32,876 nt of DNA from Gudongella sp964604145 (GCA_964604145.1 CAZRXS010000012.1:1-32876), one strand, 5' to 3'. Counted from the stretch's first letter, positions 23,613 to 31,770 are shown. Notes: generated by a model not told the origin, from the letters alone. Program-made: numbers and translations.

Positions 23613-23821
23613 AAGAGCGGGCCAGCGAAGCTAGCCCCTACGGATGAGGTGTTCCTGCAAGTAGGGGCAGACGACTCTGTCTGTCCGTTTTATTTAGGTT
23701 AAACGGACTGGGATAGAACCCAGCCCCTACAATTATCATTGATATATCAAGATAGGGGGCGGTTTCAATGCTGCCCCCTTTTGCCAAGGTTAATCGGATG
23801 GACAGAGTCGTCCATCCCTAC
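23613..23821. repeat. Cluster of hairpin repeats with CCCTAC tails
   Basis: The 451-base spacer between the helicase and msrB has no convincing ORF. It carries hairpins at 23617-23643 (GGGC-AGC/GCT-GCCC), 23661-23687 (reverse orientation, loop AGAGTC on the minus strand), 23702-23730 (CTGGG/CCCAG), 23754-23779 (AGGGGGC/GCCCCCT) and 23796-23820 (GGATGGAC/GTCCATCC, loop AGAGTC). All but the fourth end in CCCTA(C). The helicase promoter occupies the left end; nothing is recognised in 23822-23913. Confidence 0.8.
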
Positions 23822-23913
23822 TAATTTGTTATAAATTTATAATCCTTAAATTCATATATTCAATATTTTCAGCTCAGATGGAAATATGAAATTGTGAAAC
23901 TTGGACAATATTT

Positions 23914-24366
23914 TTATTCAAATAAATCTAGGTACTCACCGTATCCTTCTTTTTCAAGCTCTTCTTTTGGGATAAATCTTAAAGATGCTCCGTTTATACA
24001 ATATCTAAGACCACCCTCTTCTTTTGGTCCATCATTAAAAACATGTCCTAGATGAGAATCAGCATTTCCACTTCGAACTTCGGTTCGCGTCATCATTAAA
24101 CTTCTATCCTTCTTCTCTATAATATTCTTTTTTTCAAGTGGTTTTGTAAAACTTGGCCAACCACAACCCGCATCATACTTATCTTTTGAAGAAAAAAGTG
24201 CCTCTCCCGAAACTATATCAACATAAATACCATCTTTAAAGTTTTTATTATATTCATGTGTATAGGGTCTTTCAGTAGCGTTTTCTTGTGTTACTCTGTA
24301 ACTTAAATCACTTAGAGTATTTTTTAATTCTTCCTTATTTGGTTTTTTAAAATTCTTTTCTTTCAT
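23914..24366 (-). CDS. msrB: Peptide-methionine (R)-S-oxide reductase MsrB
   Basis: A 150-residue enzyme that reduces methionine-R-sulfoxide in proteins. Conserved parts are DAGCGWPSF (66-73), RTEVRS, ADSHLGHVFNDGP (102-114) and RYCINGASLRF (121-131). The catalytic cysteine is C123, and C68 is a likely resolving cysteine. The two CxxC zinc motifs found in many MsrB proteins are absent, so this is the zinc-free form. I start at the ATG at 24366, preceded by GAGGTG at 24373-24378; a longer in-frame extension lacks its own site. There is no fused or adjacent MsrA. It fits the oxidative-stress theme of the neighbouring flavodiiron protein and four-cysteine regulator, but spacing shows separate transcription. 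Confidence 0.95.
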   Translation of the reverse strand: MKEKNFKKPNKEELKNTLSDLSYRVTQENATERPYTHEYNKNFKDGIYVDIVSGEALFSSKDKYDAGCGWPSFTKPLEKKNIIEKKDRSLMMTRTEVRSGNADSHLGHVFNDGPKEEGGLRYCINGASLRFIPKEELEKEGYGEYLDLFE

Positions 24367-24404
24367 TTTATTCACCTCACTATTCTTTATACCCAAAAAA
24401 GATT

Positions 24405-24640
24405 AAATCACAATTGAGAAAACAATTCATAAATCACAATTCACAATTCACAATACACAATTGAAATACGTAGGGGCTAGCTTTGCTCGCCCGAACCACT
24501 GGATGACAAGGTTTTTATGTCATTCCGAGTGTAACGAGGAATCTTAATGCTTAGATCCTACGCTTCGCTCTGGATGACAGCGGAAAATACACATCTGTTC
24601 CCGTTCTCATGGATTCAACCCTTAAAGTCAACCCTTAAAG
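24405..24640. repeat. Intergenic repeat cluster between msrB and the acetyltransferase gene
   Basis: This divergent spacer contains a CACAATTCACAATT array (24405-24463, reverse of the arrays near 8600 and 20831), a CGTAGGGGCTAGC hairpin in reverse orientation (24469-24497), a palindromic element with GGATGACA and TGTCATTCC arms ending in GAGTGTAACGAGG (24510-24540), a second half-element AGATCCTACGCTTCGCTCTG (24553-24572, continuing to 24580), and two adjacent copies of TCAACCCTTAAAG (24615-24627, 24628-24640). No ORF is supported. Confidence 0.8.
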
Positions 24641-24663
24641 TCGCATTTTTTTGTTTATTTTTG

Positions 24664-24692
24664 TTGACACTGGGTATTAGTTCATATATAAT
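24664..24692 (+). promoter_or_regulatory. Consensus sigma-A promoter of the acetyltransferase gene
   Basis: A perfect TTGACA (24664-24669), a 17-base spacer and a perfect TATAAT (24687-24692). It is among the strongest promoters one could write, so transcription is probably limited by another factor; see the inverted repeat at the predicted start point. Confidence 0.9.
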
Positions 24693-24698
24693 CAAGTT

Positions 24699-24733
24699 AC
24701 AACCTAAACACCCTTATCAAGTTGTAGGTTGTA
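24699..24733 (+). promoter_or_regulatory. Nine-base inverted repeat at the transcription start (operator or leader hairpin)
   Basis: TACAACCTA (24699-24707) and TAGGTTGTA (24725-24733) are perfect inverted copies with a 17-base spacer. They start about seven bases after the -10 box, so they are at the 5' end of the mRNA, just before AGGAGG (24741-24746). It could be a repressor operator or a 5' protective hairpin. Confidence 0.6.
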
Positions 24734-24753
24734 TGTAAAAAGGAGGCATATAT

Positions 24754-25482
24754 ATGCTGTTAAATAAAGGTCTTTTAATGAAAAACAAACATTCAAATAT
24801 GCAAATTGAAGAATACAGGATGGAATTATTAGGAAAAAATCGGCTTAGAGAGGTTATTGAACTTCAGCAACGTGTATATGATAAGCTCCCAAATAAAGAT
24901 ATTCTTTATATGGATTCCTACTATGAGATGCTTGAAGAAATGGAAGCAGGCGCTAAAGTCATTGGTGTGCAAAATGAAAAAAATAGGATAATTGCTTATA
25001 GATATATCGCCTTCCCAGGGAATAATAAGAGGAACTTGGGTTATGATATTAATTTAGCTGAAGAAGAAATGCATAAGGTTGTCCACTTGGAAACAACAGT
25101 TGTGGATCCCGCATATAGAGGAAATAACTTACAGAGTTTAACTTTGGAAACTGCAAAAGAAATGGTTAAAAAAGATGGTTATGAACATCTTTTAACTACT
25201 GTATCCCCTTATAATTTTTATAGTCTCTACAATATTATGAAAAATGGCTTAAAGATAAAAGCTTTAAAGAAAAAATACGGTTCAAGCGAAACTGGTGATG
25301 AGGGACTTTGGAGATTTGTTCTTCATAATGATATTAAAAAACAATCCATTTTAAATCCAATTGATACTGTTATCTCAAAATGGGCAAATCTTGATTTGCA
25401 AAAAGAACTTATTGATAGAGGATACATTGGATATGAACTTTGTAAAGATAATCAAGCGCTTAATTATATGAAATTTGAATGA
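24754..25482 (+). CDS. GNAT-like acetyltransferase of unknown substrate
   Basis: A 242-residue protein whose central part resembles GNAT N-acetyltransferases. The segment VVHLETTVVDPAYRGNNLQS (about 109-128) looks like the beta4 strand and acetyl-CoA pyrophosphate loop, and VSPYNFYSLYNIMKNGLKI is like the following helix region with its N/YxxxL pattern. The first ~35 residues and the last ~60 (about 180-242) are not part of the core and were not recognised. The substrate is unknown. ATG 24754 has AGGAGG seven bases upstream. It is a single plus-strand gene, surrounded by minus-strand genes, with a perfect consensus promoter and its own terminator, so it is an independent unit. Confidence 0.75.
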   Translation: MLLNKGLLMKNKHSNMQIEEYRMELLGKNRLREVIELQQRVYDKLPNKDILYMDSYYEMLEEMEAGAKVIGVQNEKNRIIAYRYIAFPGNNKRNLGYDINLAEEEMHKVVHLETTVVDPAYRGNNLQSLTLETAKEMVKKDGYEHLLTTVSPYNFYSLYNIMKNGLKIKALKKKYGSSETGDEGLWRFVLHNDIKKQSILNPIDTVISKWANLDLQKELIDRGYIGYELCKDNQALNYMKFE

Positions 25483-25534
25483 TTGATTTAAAAATTCACA
25501 AAAATTGGTCATTAATTGTGCATAAACAATATGT

Positions 25535-25570
25535 AATCCCCAGACTTCTGGTCTGGGGATTTATTTTTTT
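25535..25570 (+). terminator. Rho-independent terminator after the acetyltransferase gene
   Basis: AATCCCCAGAC and GTCTGGGGATT arms with a TTCTG loop, followed by TATTTTTTT on the plus strand. Very stable; it also lies after the DUF1328 gene on the other strand, though without a good U-tract there. Confidence 0.93.
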
Positions 25571-25733
25571 AACCTAGTATTGACCTTCCAAATAAAAGAG
25601 CAAGTACAAACACTACAATAAATACGAAGAAAAGAATCTTAGCTATTCCACTAGCTGCTCCTGCAATTCCTCCAAATCCTAAAATACCTGCTATTATCGC
25701 TATTACTAAAAATATTAAAGCCCATTTTAACAT
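25569..25733 (-). CDS. DUF1328 small membrane protein
   Basis: A 54-residue hydrophobic protein that starts MLKWALIFLVIAIIAG. It has two predicted membrane helices separated by the glycine-alanine turn GFGGIAGAASGIAK, and ends FGRSILG. This matches the DUF1328/YtjA family of small membrane proteins, whose function is unknown and which are often stress-induced in other bacteria. The ATG at 25733 has an AAGGAGG site nine bases upstream; the longer in-frame extension upstream is not supported because it would start before that site. A sigma-B-like GTTTAA...TGGTAT promoter lies upstream. It is convergent with the acetyltransferase gene and lies just after moaC. Confidence 0.88.
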   Translation of the reverse strand: MLKWALIFLVIAIIAGILGFGGIAGAASGIAKILFFVFIVVFVLALLFGRSILG

Positions 25734-25774
25734 ATCAATAGTCCTCCTTGGTCTGACGTTTATTATTAATATAT

Positions 25775-25800
25775 ATACCAAAGATTCCCAAATTTTAAAC
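25775..25800 (-). promoter_or_regulatory. Sigma-B-like promoter candidate before the DUF1328 gene
   Basis: GTTTAA (25795-25800), a 14-base spacer and TGGTAT (25775-25780) on the minus strand. The consensus I recall is GTTTAA-N12-14-GGGTAT. A sigma-B homologue is not shown here, and AT-rich DNA makes chance matches likely. Confidence 0.3.
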
Positions 25801-25829
25801 ATTTTTATATATCTATATTTCTAAAAATT

Positions 25830-26318
25830 CTATTTTATTGCTGGCTTTTGCAGCAGCCTTTTAAAATTACCTGACCTCCCACCTGTTTTCTTTAATAACA
25901 TTGTCTCCTCAATTACCATCCCTTTATCTATTGCTTTACACATATCATAGATAGTAAGGGCCGCTATATTAACGGCTGTTAAAGCTTCCATTTCAACACC
26001 TGTTTTTCCTGTTGTAGATATTGTAGCTTTAATATGGATACAATCTTCTTCTAATCCGAATTCAATATCTGCCCCTGTTAAAAATATATTATGGCACATT
26101 GGAATAAGCTCGCTAGTCCTCTTTGCAGCCATTATACCAGCAACTTGGGCGACACTTAAAACATCTCCTTTTTTTATTCCACCTTCTTTTATTGTGTCTA
26201 GAGTTGTTTTCTGCATTCTTATTCTGCTATAAGCTACTGCTTGTCTCTTTGTATCATCTTTTTCTCCTACATTTACCATATGAGCTCTACCTGATTCGTT
26301 AAAGTGGGTTAAATCCAT
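25830..26318 (-). CDS. moaC: MoaC, cyclic pyranopterin monophosphate synthase
   Basis: A 162-residue enzyme that converts the MoaA product, 3',8-cyclo-7,8-dihydro-GTP, into cyclic pyranopterin monophosphate, the second step of molybdopterin synthesis. It has AAKRTSELIPMCHNIFL (64-80) with H76, and the active-site region YDMCKAIDKGM with D125 and K128; these correspond to H77, D128 and K131 of E. coli MoaC. GGRSGNFKR near the end is a family signature. The length is standard. The gene is the last of the Mo/W operon, three bases after moaA, so it is translated from the same mRNA. It has no clear terminator; the DUF1328 gene follows with its own promoter. Confidence 0.96.
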   Translation of the reverse strand: MDLTHFNESGRAHMVNVGEKDDTKRQAVAYSRIRMQKTTLDTIKEGGIKKGDVLSVAQVAGIMAAKRTSELIPMCHNIFLTGADIEFGLEEDCIHIKATISTTGKTGVEMEALTAVNIAALTIYDMCKAIDKGMVIEETMLLKKTGGRSGNFKRLLQKPAIK

Positions 26319-26321
26319 ATT

Positions 26322-27281
26322 CTATCCTCCAATTTGATTCATGCTTCTTCTTATATACTCATTGTTTTCTAGATGGTGCTCTTCCTCTTTTGTTAATATT
26401 GCCTCTTTAACCGCTCTGTTTAAATCTCCCCTCGCCCTTAAAATCTTACTTAAATCAATCTCTCTGTCTGAATGAAGACACAATTTCAACTTTCCAGTAG
26501 CAGTTAATCTGACCCTATTACAATCACTGCAAAATTTACAAGTTATGGGATTTATAAGACCCACCCTTCCCTTTGCATTTGGAAGCTTAAAATAGTTGGC
26601 AGGAGATGATATATCTTCTTTTTGCACAGGTTTAAGTTCTGGAATTTTCTCCAATACTATATTGTTTGAGAGAAATTTTGACTTTGCAAAAGCTGACGCT
26701 TCACCAATTGGCATCAGTTCAATAAACCTTATATCAATATGCTCATATAAGGTTAAATTTACCAAATCTTCTATCTCGTCATCATTAAATCCACCTATCA
26801 ATACTGTGTTTAATTTGATAGGTTTTATACCCAATTTTTGTGCTTTTTCTATACCTCTAAAAACTTTTTGAATATCTCCACCTCTTGTAATCTCTTTATA
26901 CTTCTTAGGATGGAGCGAATCTAAACTTATATTGATCCTCTTTACCCCAGCATGAAATAGATCTTCGGCATACTCTTCAAGTAAAACCCCATTTGTGGTT
27001 ATTGTCACCTCTTTAACTCCCTCTAGTCTATTAACTCTTTTTATTAATCCTACTGCACCTTTTCTAACAAGAGGTTCCCCACCAGTAAACCTAATCTTTT
27101 TTATGCCTAATAGGACAAATTCTTGAATAAGCCTAAACATCTCTTCAAGAGATAACATATCACTGTGTTTAATCTTATTATCTATACCACTTTCTGGCAT
27201 GCAATATTCACACCTTAAATTGCATCTATCAGTTAATGATACTCTTAAATAATCAATTTCTCTATTAAAGCTATCTTTCAT
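26322..27281 (-). CDS. moaA: MoaA, GTP 3',8-cyclase (radical SAM)
   Basis: A 319-residue enzyme for the first step of molybdopterin synthesis from GTP. The N-terminal radical SAM cluster is C20, C24 and C27 in TDRCNLRCEYCMPE. The C-terminal GTP-binding [4Fe-4S] cluster ligands are C251, C254 and C268, with the Cx2Cx13C spacing expected for MoaA. FTGGEPLVRK and the C-terminal Gly-Gly of NQIGG are also present, and the latter is needed for activity in known enzymes. It is complete and apparently active. The start codon follows the moeA-fusion stop with no gap, and moaC follows after three bases, so moaA-moaC are translationally coupled. Confidence 0.97.
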   Translation of the reverse strand: MKDSFNREIDYLRVSLTDRCNLRCEYCMPESGIDNKIKHSDMLSLEEMFRLIQEFVLLGIKKIRFTGGEPLVRKGAVGLIKRVNRLEGVKEVTITTNGVLLEEYAEDLFHAGVKRINISLDSLHPKKYKEITRGGDIQKVFRGIEKAQKLGIKPIKLNTVLIGGFNDDEIEDLVNLTLYEHIDIRFIELMPIGEASAFAKSKFLSNNIVLEKIPELKPVQKEDISSPANYFKLPNAKGRVGLINPITCKFCSDCNRVRLTATGKLKLCLHSDREIDLSKILRARGDLNRAVKEAILTKEEEHHLENNEYIRRSMNQIGG

Positions 27282-29171
27282 CTACTCACCTATTCTAATT
27301 ATTTCTCCAGTTCTAGCAAATCCATATCCACCGAGTTCCCTTACTCTTGTTTGAAATTCTTTTGATTTTATAAGTTCTATGAAATCTTGTATTGCTTTAG
27401 TATTATATGACTCTTCTTTAATAAGAAAATCGTAATCTTCATCTGCTAGGGCTATAAAGTCTAAATCCATTGCCTTTGCTGCTGACAACACTCCCAAGCC
27501 TGTAGTAGCTGAACCACTCTTTACTGCAGCTGCCACTGCCATATGGGTTGTCAATTCTCTTTTATATCCAAGTATATCATCTGCTTTTATAGCTTGCTTT
27601 TGGAGTTCATAATCCAGCAATACCCTTGTCCCAGCGCCTCTTTGCCTATTTGCAAAAGAAACTCCTTTTCTAACTAAATCTTTACAAGCTGATATATTCT
27701 CTGGGTTGTTTTTCTCTACCATAAATCCTTGTTCTCTTTGAATTCCCTTTATAAGAATCATTTTTTGGCTAGGAAAATACTTCTGAATATAACTAATATT
27801 ATATTCACCAGTTTCTGGGTCTAAAAGGTGAATGGGAGCTAAATGCGCTTCTCCTCTTTTAATAGCCATAATACCGCCCATACTTCCCACATGTGAAGAT
27901 GATAATTTCATCATGTCACTTATAATATCCATTACTAAATCATGACTACCTATAGAAACTAATGTGTTTCTTATCTTCCATAGAGGTTTTAACAATTCAA
28001 CTTCAATTTTTTCTCCAGCTTCTAAGCCTTCCACATTTCTTGGTATAATCCCAAGTCCATCTGCTCTAACTAAGCTCATACTTACACCTGCACCACTTGC
28101 AAGTGGTGTTGCTATTAGTCTATTATCTACAAATCCTAAATTTACTCTAATAAGTTCCTTGTTTTTTAAGGAGCTTACTACTCTCCTTGATAATAGAGCT
28201 GTCTCTGTTTCATAAAGCTCTTCTTCTGTTCCTAAATACTTGTATATAAGTGGTTTAATAAAGACATCAAAAACCATAAAGCCAGAAACAGGATACCCTG
28301 GAATTCCAATTACAGGTTTACCATCTATTATCCCAAGGATTGTTGGTTTACCTGGCTTCATTGCAACTCCGTGAACAAGAACTTCACCGAGCTCTTCAAT
28401 TAAATTTACTGTGTAATCTTTTGTCCCTGCTGATGATCCAGCATTTATTAAAATTATATCATTATCTTTTACCGCTTCTTGTATAATGCCTTTTAGTTTA
28501 TCATAATCATCCTCAGTTGGCTTATATCTCTTAGCCACTCCTCCTATAGTATCTACAAGACCTTTAAATACATGTGAGTTTGAATCAATTATTTTACCTT
28601 CGCCTACTTCAGAAATCGTTTCCACTATTTCTGAACCTGTTGGAATAATTCCAACTAATGGTTTCTTATAAACTTCTAAATATTCAATGCCACCAGATAT
28701 AAGTGCACCTATATCCATTGGCCTTATTTTATGATTTGAAGGAAGAATCATTTCTGTTGCTACAATATCTTCTCCAATTTGTCTAACATGTTGGTATGGA
28801 TAAGAAGGTTCCAAAATTTCCACTTGACCATCTGACTTTTCTATTACATCTTCAATCATAATTACAGAGTCATATGGCTCTTTTATTGGATTTCCTGTAT
28901 TTACATATACAAAGTCCACATTCTCTTTTAATAAGAGTGGATTGCTTTCTTTTGCAGAAACTACATCTTTTGACTTTACAGCTATGCCGTCCATTGCAGC
29001 TGCATTATAAGTTGGTGAAGATGTCTTTGCATAAATTGCTTTATACACTATTCTATTTAAAGATTCATCTACTTTGATTTTTTCTGCCTTTGCTTCTATT
29101 TGTAACTTTTCAAAATACAATCCCTTTGCTCTTTCAACGTCGATATTATCAATATATTGAGTTCTTTTCAT
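27282..29171 (-). CDS. MoeA-like molybdopterin enzyme fused to a periplasmic-binding-like domain
   Basis: A 629-residue fusion. Residues about 1-400 are a full MoeA (molybdopterin molybdenumtransferase) with NTGNPIKEPYDSVIMIED, INAGSSAGTKDYT and IGIPGYPVSGFMVFD. Residues about 408-629 match the PBP-like domain (PF12727 type) related to ModA/LysR binding domains, with ANRQRGAGTRVLLDYEL and SGSATTGLGVLSAAKAMDLD. The binding domain may sense or deliver molybdate or tungstate to the active site; that role is inferred. No signal peptide is present, so it stays in the cytoplasm. It follows a conventional moeA gene with 17 bases spacing and is followed directly by moaA. Two MoeA proteins in one operon may separate Mo and W use, as discussed for other anaerobes. 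Confidence 0.93.
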   Translation of the reverse strand: MKRTQYIDNIDVERAKGLYFEKLQIEAKAEKIKVDESLNRIVYKAIYAKTSSPTYNAAAMDGIAVKSKDVVSAKESNPLLLKENVDFVYVNTGNPIKEPYDSVIMIEDVIEKSDGQVEILEPSYPYQHVRQIGEDIVATEMILPSNHKIRPMDIGALISGGIEYLEVYKKPLVGIIPTGSEIVETISEVGEGKIIDSNSHVFKGLVDTIGGVAKRYKPTEDDYDKLKGIIQEAVKDNDIILINAGSSAGTKDYTVNLIEELGEVLVHGVAMKPGKPTILGIIDGKPVIGIPGYPVSGFMVFDVFIKPLIYKYLGTEEELYETETALLSRRVVSSLKNKELIRVNLGFVDNRLIATPLASGAGVSMSLVRADGLGIIPRNVEGLEAGEKIEVELLKPLWKIRNTLVSIGSHDLVMDIISDMMKLSSSHVGSMGGIMAIKRGEAHLAPIHLLDPETGEYNISYIQKYFPSQKMILIKGIQREQGFMVEKNNPENISACKDLVRKGVSFANRQRGAGTRVLLDYELQKQAIKADDILGYKRELTTHMAVAAAVKSGSATTGLGVLSAAKAMDLDFIALADEDYDFLIKEESYNTKAIQDFIELIKSKEFQTRVRELGGYGFARTGEIIRIGE

Positions 29172-29188
29172 ATTATCCTCCCTTATCT

Positions 29189-30415
29189 TCAGAGTAAAAA
29201 TATCTCCCGTAATTCTCCTTTGTTTATCCCTTCTTCATGTTCTTTTATTACTATATATCCATTCGATTGTGATAAAAGAGTAATCATACCAGACTTCCCA
29301 AAAGTTGGAGTTGCTAATAATTCCCCACCTTTATCATTTAATTTAACCATATGATAGGTTTGCTTGCCAGGCGAGGAAGGGAAATTCTGTGTAGTCTTTG
29401 CTATAACACGAGGCATAATCTCATCAGCCTCCAATAGTTTCTTTATAAAAGGTTCTATAATTGCTTTATAAACAACTATTGAAGAGACAGGGTGTCCTGG
29501 CAGACCCACTAACAATTTGCCCTTTCCATCTCCGATGATAGTTGGCTTTCCTGGTTTTATTGCAAGTCCATGAACAAATACTCCTCTACCTCCAATTGAA
29601 TTTATTACCTTATGTGTAAAATCTTTAGTTCCAACTGAACTTCCTCCTGATAGGAGTACAATATCAGAAATTCCTATAGCTTTTTCTACACAAGATAGGA
29701 GGCTATCAAATTTATCTCTAATTATTTCTTTTCCCGATACTATTCCTCCAGACTCCTCTACAAGGCCTTCTAAAGTATAGGAATTGATATCTCTAATATT
29801 TCCTGGTTCGAGTTTCTCAGTGATATTTATAATTTCATCTCCAGTGGAAATAATATAAACCTTTGGTTTATTAAATACAGGAATAATATTAATTCCAAGA
29901 CTTGCTAGGACACCAATTTCTTTTATCCCTATTCTTTGTCCCCTTTTTAAAACTGTTTCTCCTTTTTTTATATCCTCTGCTTTATAAACTACATTTTCCC
30001 CATTGGTTATTGGTTTTGAAATTAGGAGGGTTTCATCATCCATTTTCTCTGTGTGTTCAATCATAATCATACCTGTTGCATTCATCGGTAACATACCGCC
30101 AGTTGGTACATAAATCGCCTGACCTGATTTTATTTCTTTATCAGTAAATTCACCCATTTTAACTTCACCTGTTAATGCCAACACACTTGGTACAGCTTCA
30201 CTTGCGCCATGGCTATCTTCAACTACAATTGCATAACCATCTACACTAGATCGATTAAATTCAGGTACATTATATTCTGCAATAATATCATTTCCTAAAT
30301 ATCTATGCAGTGATTCTTTTATAGTAACTATTTCATTTTCCAATTTTATATCTTTAAACTCATCAGATAAAATCTGCTTTGTCTTATCTACTGAGACCAC
30401 ATTAAAAAAATCCAT
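29189..30415 (-). CDS. moeA: MoeA, molybdopterin molybdenumtransferase
   Basis: A 408-residue enzyme that inserts molybdate or tungstate into adenylated molybdopterin. It has the four-domain MoeA plan: EYNVPEFNRSSVDGYAI near the N-terminus, PTGGMLP, ISTGDEII, the MPT-binding LLSGGSSVGTKDFT and the late GLPGHPVSS motif. Length and motif order are normal for a single MoeA without fusion. The ATG overlaps the stop of the upstream tupC gene (TAAATG), which implies translational coupling. A partner MogA or MoaB for adenylation is not in this window. It may act on Mo or W depending on the metal supplied by the Tup transporter; this is inference. Confidence 0.95.
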   Translation of the reverse strand: MDFFNVVSVDKTKQILSDEFKDIKLENEIVTIKESLHRYLGNDIIAEYNVPEFNRSSVDGYAIVVEDSHGASEAVPSVLALTGEVKMGEFTDKEIKSGQAIYVPTGGMLPMNATGMIMIEHTEKMDDETLLISKPITNGENVVYKAEDIKKGETVLKRGQRIGIKEIGVLASLGINIIPVFNKPKVYIISTGDEIINITEKLEPGNIRDINSYTLEGLVEESGGIVSGKEIIRDKFDSLLSCVEKAIGISDIVLLSGGSSVGTKDFTHKVINSIGGRGVFVHGLAIKPGKPTIIGDGKGKLLVGLPGHPVSSIVVYKAIIEPFIKKLLEADEIMPRVIAKTTQNFPSSPGKQTYHMVKLNDKGGELLATPTFGKSGMITLLSQSNGYIVIKEHEEGINKGELREIFLL

Positions 30416-31045
30416 TTATACCACCTTTCCAAGATCAAGTGAAATTATCTCATCACACAGCCTTTTTGACTGTTCTATATCATGGGTTATAACTATAACT
30501 GTTGCCCCAGTTTTATTATTATATCTTCTTATAGCTTCCTCTATAGTTTTAACCGATTCCGGATCCAAACTTGACGTAGCTTCATCTAGTAATAGTAGAT
30601 TTGGCTTAAAGACCATAGCCCTTGCTAATGCGACCTTTTGAGTTTCTCCACCTGACAATTGATGGCCTTTTTTATCTAGCAAATCCTCTATTTGGAGAAT
30701 ATTTGATATTTCACGGACATTTTTGCTTATAGTCTCGGTGTTCTCTTTTCTTAAAATCATTGGATAAGCTATATTATCAAAAACACTTCTTCTAAATAAA
30801 TAAGGTTTTTGAAATACTAAAGTTATATTTTCCATAATCTTCTTATTAAGAAGTTTCCCATTGTAAAGTACTTGACCTTCAAAATCAGGGTCAAGTCCTG
30901 CAATAATATTTAAAAGCGTGGTCTTGCCTGACCCATTTGGACCAGTTATTCCTGTTATTACTCCTTCAGTAAAATAAATTTCATCTATATCTAAAACCAA
31001 GTTGTCTTGGTATTTTTTTCGAATTTTATATGCTGCAATTTCCAT
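30416..31045 (-). CDS. tupC: Tungstate/molybdate ABC transporter ATPase (TupC)
   Basis: A 209-residue ABC ATPase with Walker A GPNGSGKTT (35-43), Q-loop Q79 in FQKPYLF, signature LSGGE (130-134), Walker B LLLLDEA with the following TSSLD D-loop, and H188 in ITHD. It is short, ending right after the nucleotide-binding core, without the C-terminal regulatory (TOBE/MOP) domain found in ModC. This is usual for TupC-type ATPases. It energises tungstate or molybdate uptake with TupB and TupA. The gene begins one base after tupB and its AGGAGG site lies inside tupB. The transporter assignment rests mainly on the TupA partner; the ATPase itself is generic. Confidence 0.92.
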   Translation of the reverse strand: MEIAAYKIRKKYQDNLVLDIDEIYFTEGVITGITGPNGSGKTTLLNIIAGLDPDFEGQVLYNGKLLNKKIMENITLVFQKPYLFRRSVFDNIAYPMILRKENTETISKNVREISNILQIEDLLDKKGHQLSGGETQKVALARAMVFKPNLLLLDEATSSLDPESVKTIEEAIRRYNNKTGATVIVITHDIEQSKRLCDEIISLDLGKVV

Positions 31046-31046
31046 C

Positions 31047-31736
31047 TTAGTCCTCCTGGCTATATGAATAAATCATACTGTGTATTACAAAAGATATAAT
31101 CATAAGAATGGTTCCTAAGGCAATTGCCATTGGGTAATCACCCATTGAATTCATCATAGATATTGTCGTTGTTATTACCCTTGTTTGAAACTTTATGTTG
31201 CCACCTACTATCATTACTGCTCCTACCTCAGATATTGCTCTAGAAAAAGCAGTTACTATATGGATAAAAATATCTGAACGAAGTTCTCTAATTATTAAAA
31301 CTACACTATCCCATCTATTACCTCCTAGGGTCTTTGAAATAGCTTCAATTTGTTTTCCCCTAGTCTTTGCCATATTATATGTTAAACCCAGTATTAAAGG
31401 CACCACAAGTAAGGTTTGGGCTATTACCATTGCCTTTGGAGTATAAAGAAGTCTTAAAAAGCCAAGAGGTCCTCTTCTTGCAAGTAATAAAGCTACCACC
31501 AATCCAACCACTACTGATGGCACACTCATAAAAGTATAGACTAGTCTTGAAAACATTTTTTTTCCCCTAAATGGCTTTATGCCCAAATATGTACCTAAAG
31601 GGACAAAAATAAGGGCAGCAATTATGGTTGCACTTGAAGATACGAAAACAGATAATCCTATAATTCCGTAAACTTCTGGGTCAAACTGGAACAAGAGCTT
31701 AAATGCTTCCAGAAAACCCTGTGTTATATAAGCCAT
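31047..31736 (-). CDS. tupB: Tungstate/molybdate ABC transporter permease (TupB)
   Basis: A 229-residue membrane permease with about five to six helices. The ABC permease EAA loop is visible as EAISKTLGGNRWDSVVLIIR (about 133-152), which contacts the ATPase. ARRGPLGFLRLLYTPKAMV and RAISEVGAVMIVGGNIKFQT also fit the TupB/ModB-type family. It forms the membrane pore for tungstate or molybdate. It is the second gene of the operon, 34 bases after tupA, with an AAGGGGTGG ribosome site. It is translationally linked to the tupC gene, whose start lies one base past its stop. Nothing is truncated. Confidence 0.94.
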   Translation of the reverse strand: MAYITQGFLEAFKLLFQFDPEVYGIIGLSVFVSSSATIIAALIFVPLGTYLGIKPFRGKKMFSRLVYTFMSVPSVVVGLVVALLLARRGPLGFLRLLYTPKAMVIAQTLLVVPLILGLTYNMAKTRGKQIEAISKTLGGNRWDSVVLIIRELRSDIFIHIVTAFSRAISEVGAVMIVGGNIKFQTRVITTTISMMNSMGDYPMAIALGTILMIISFVIHSMIYSYSQED

Positions 31737-31770
31737 ACTGCCACCCCTTATCTATTTAATCCTATATTAA

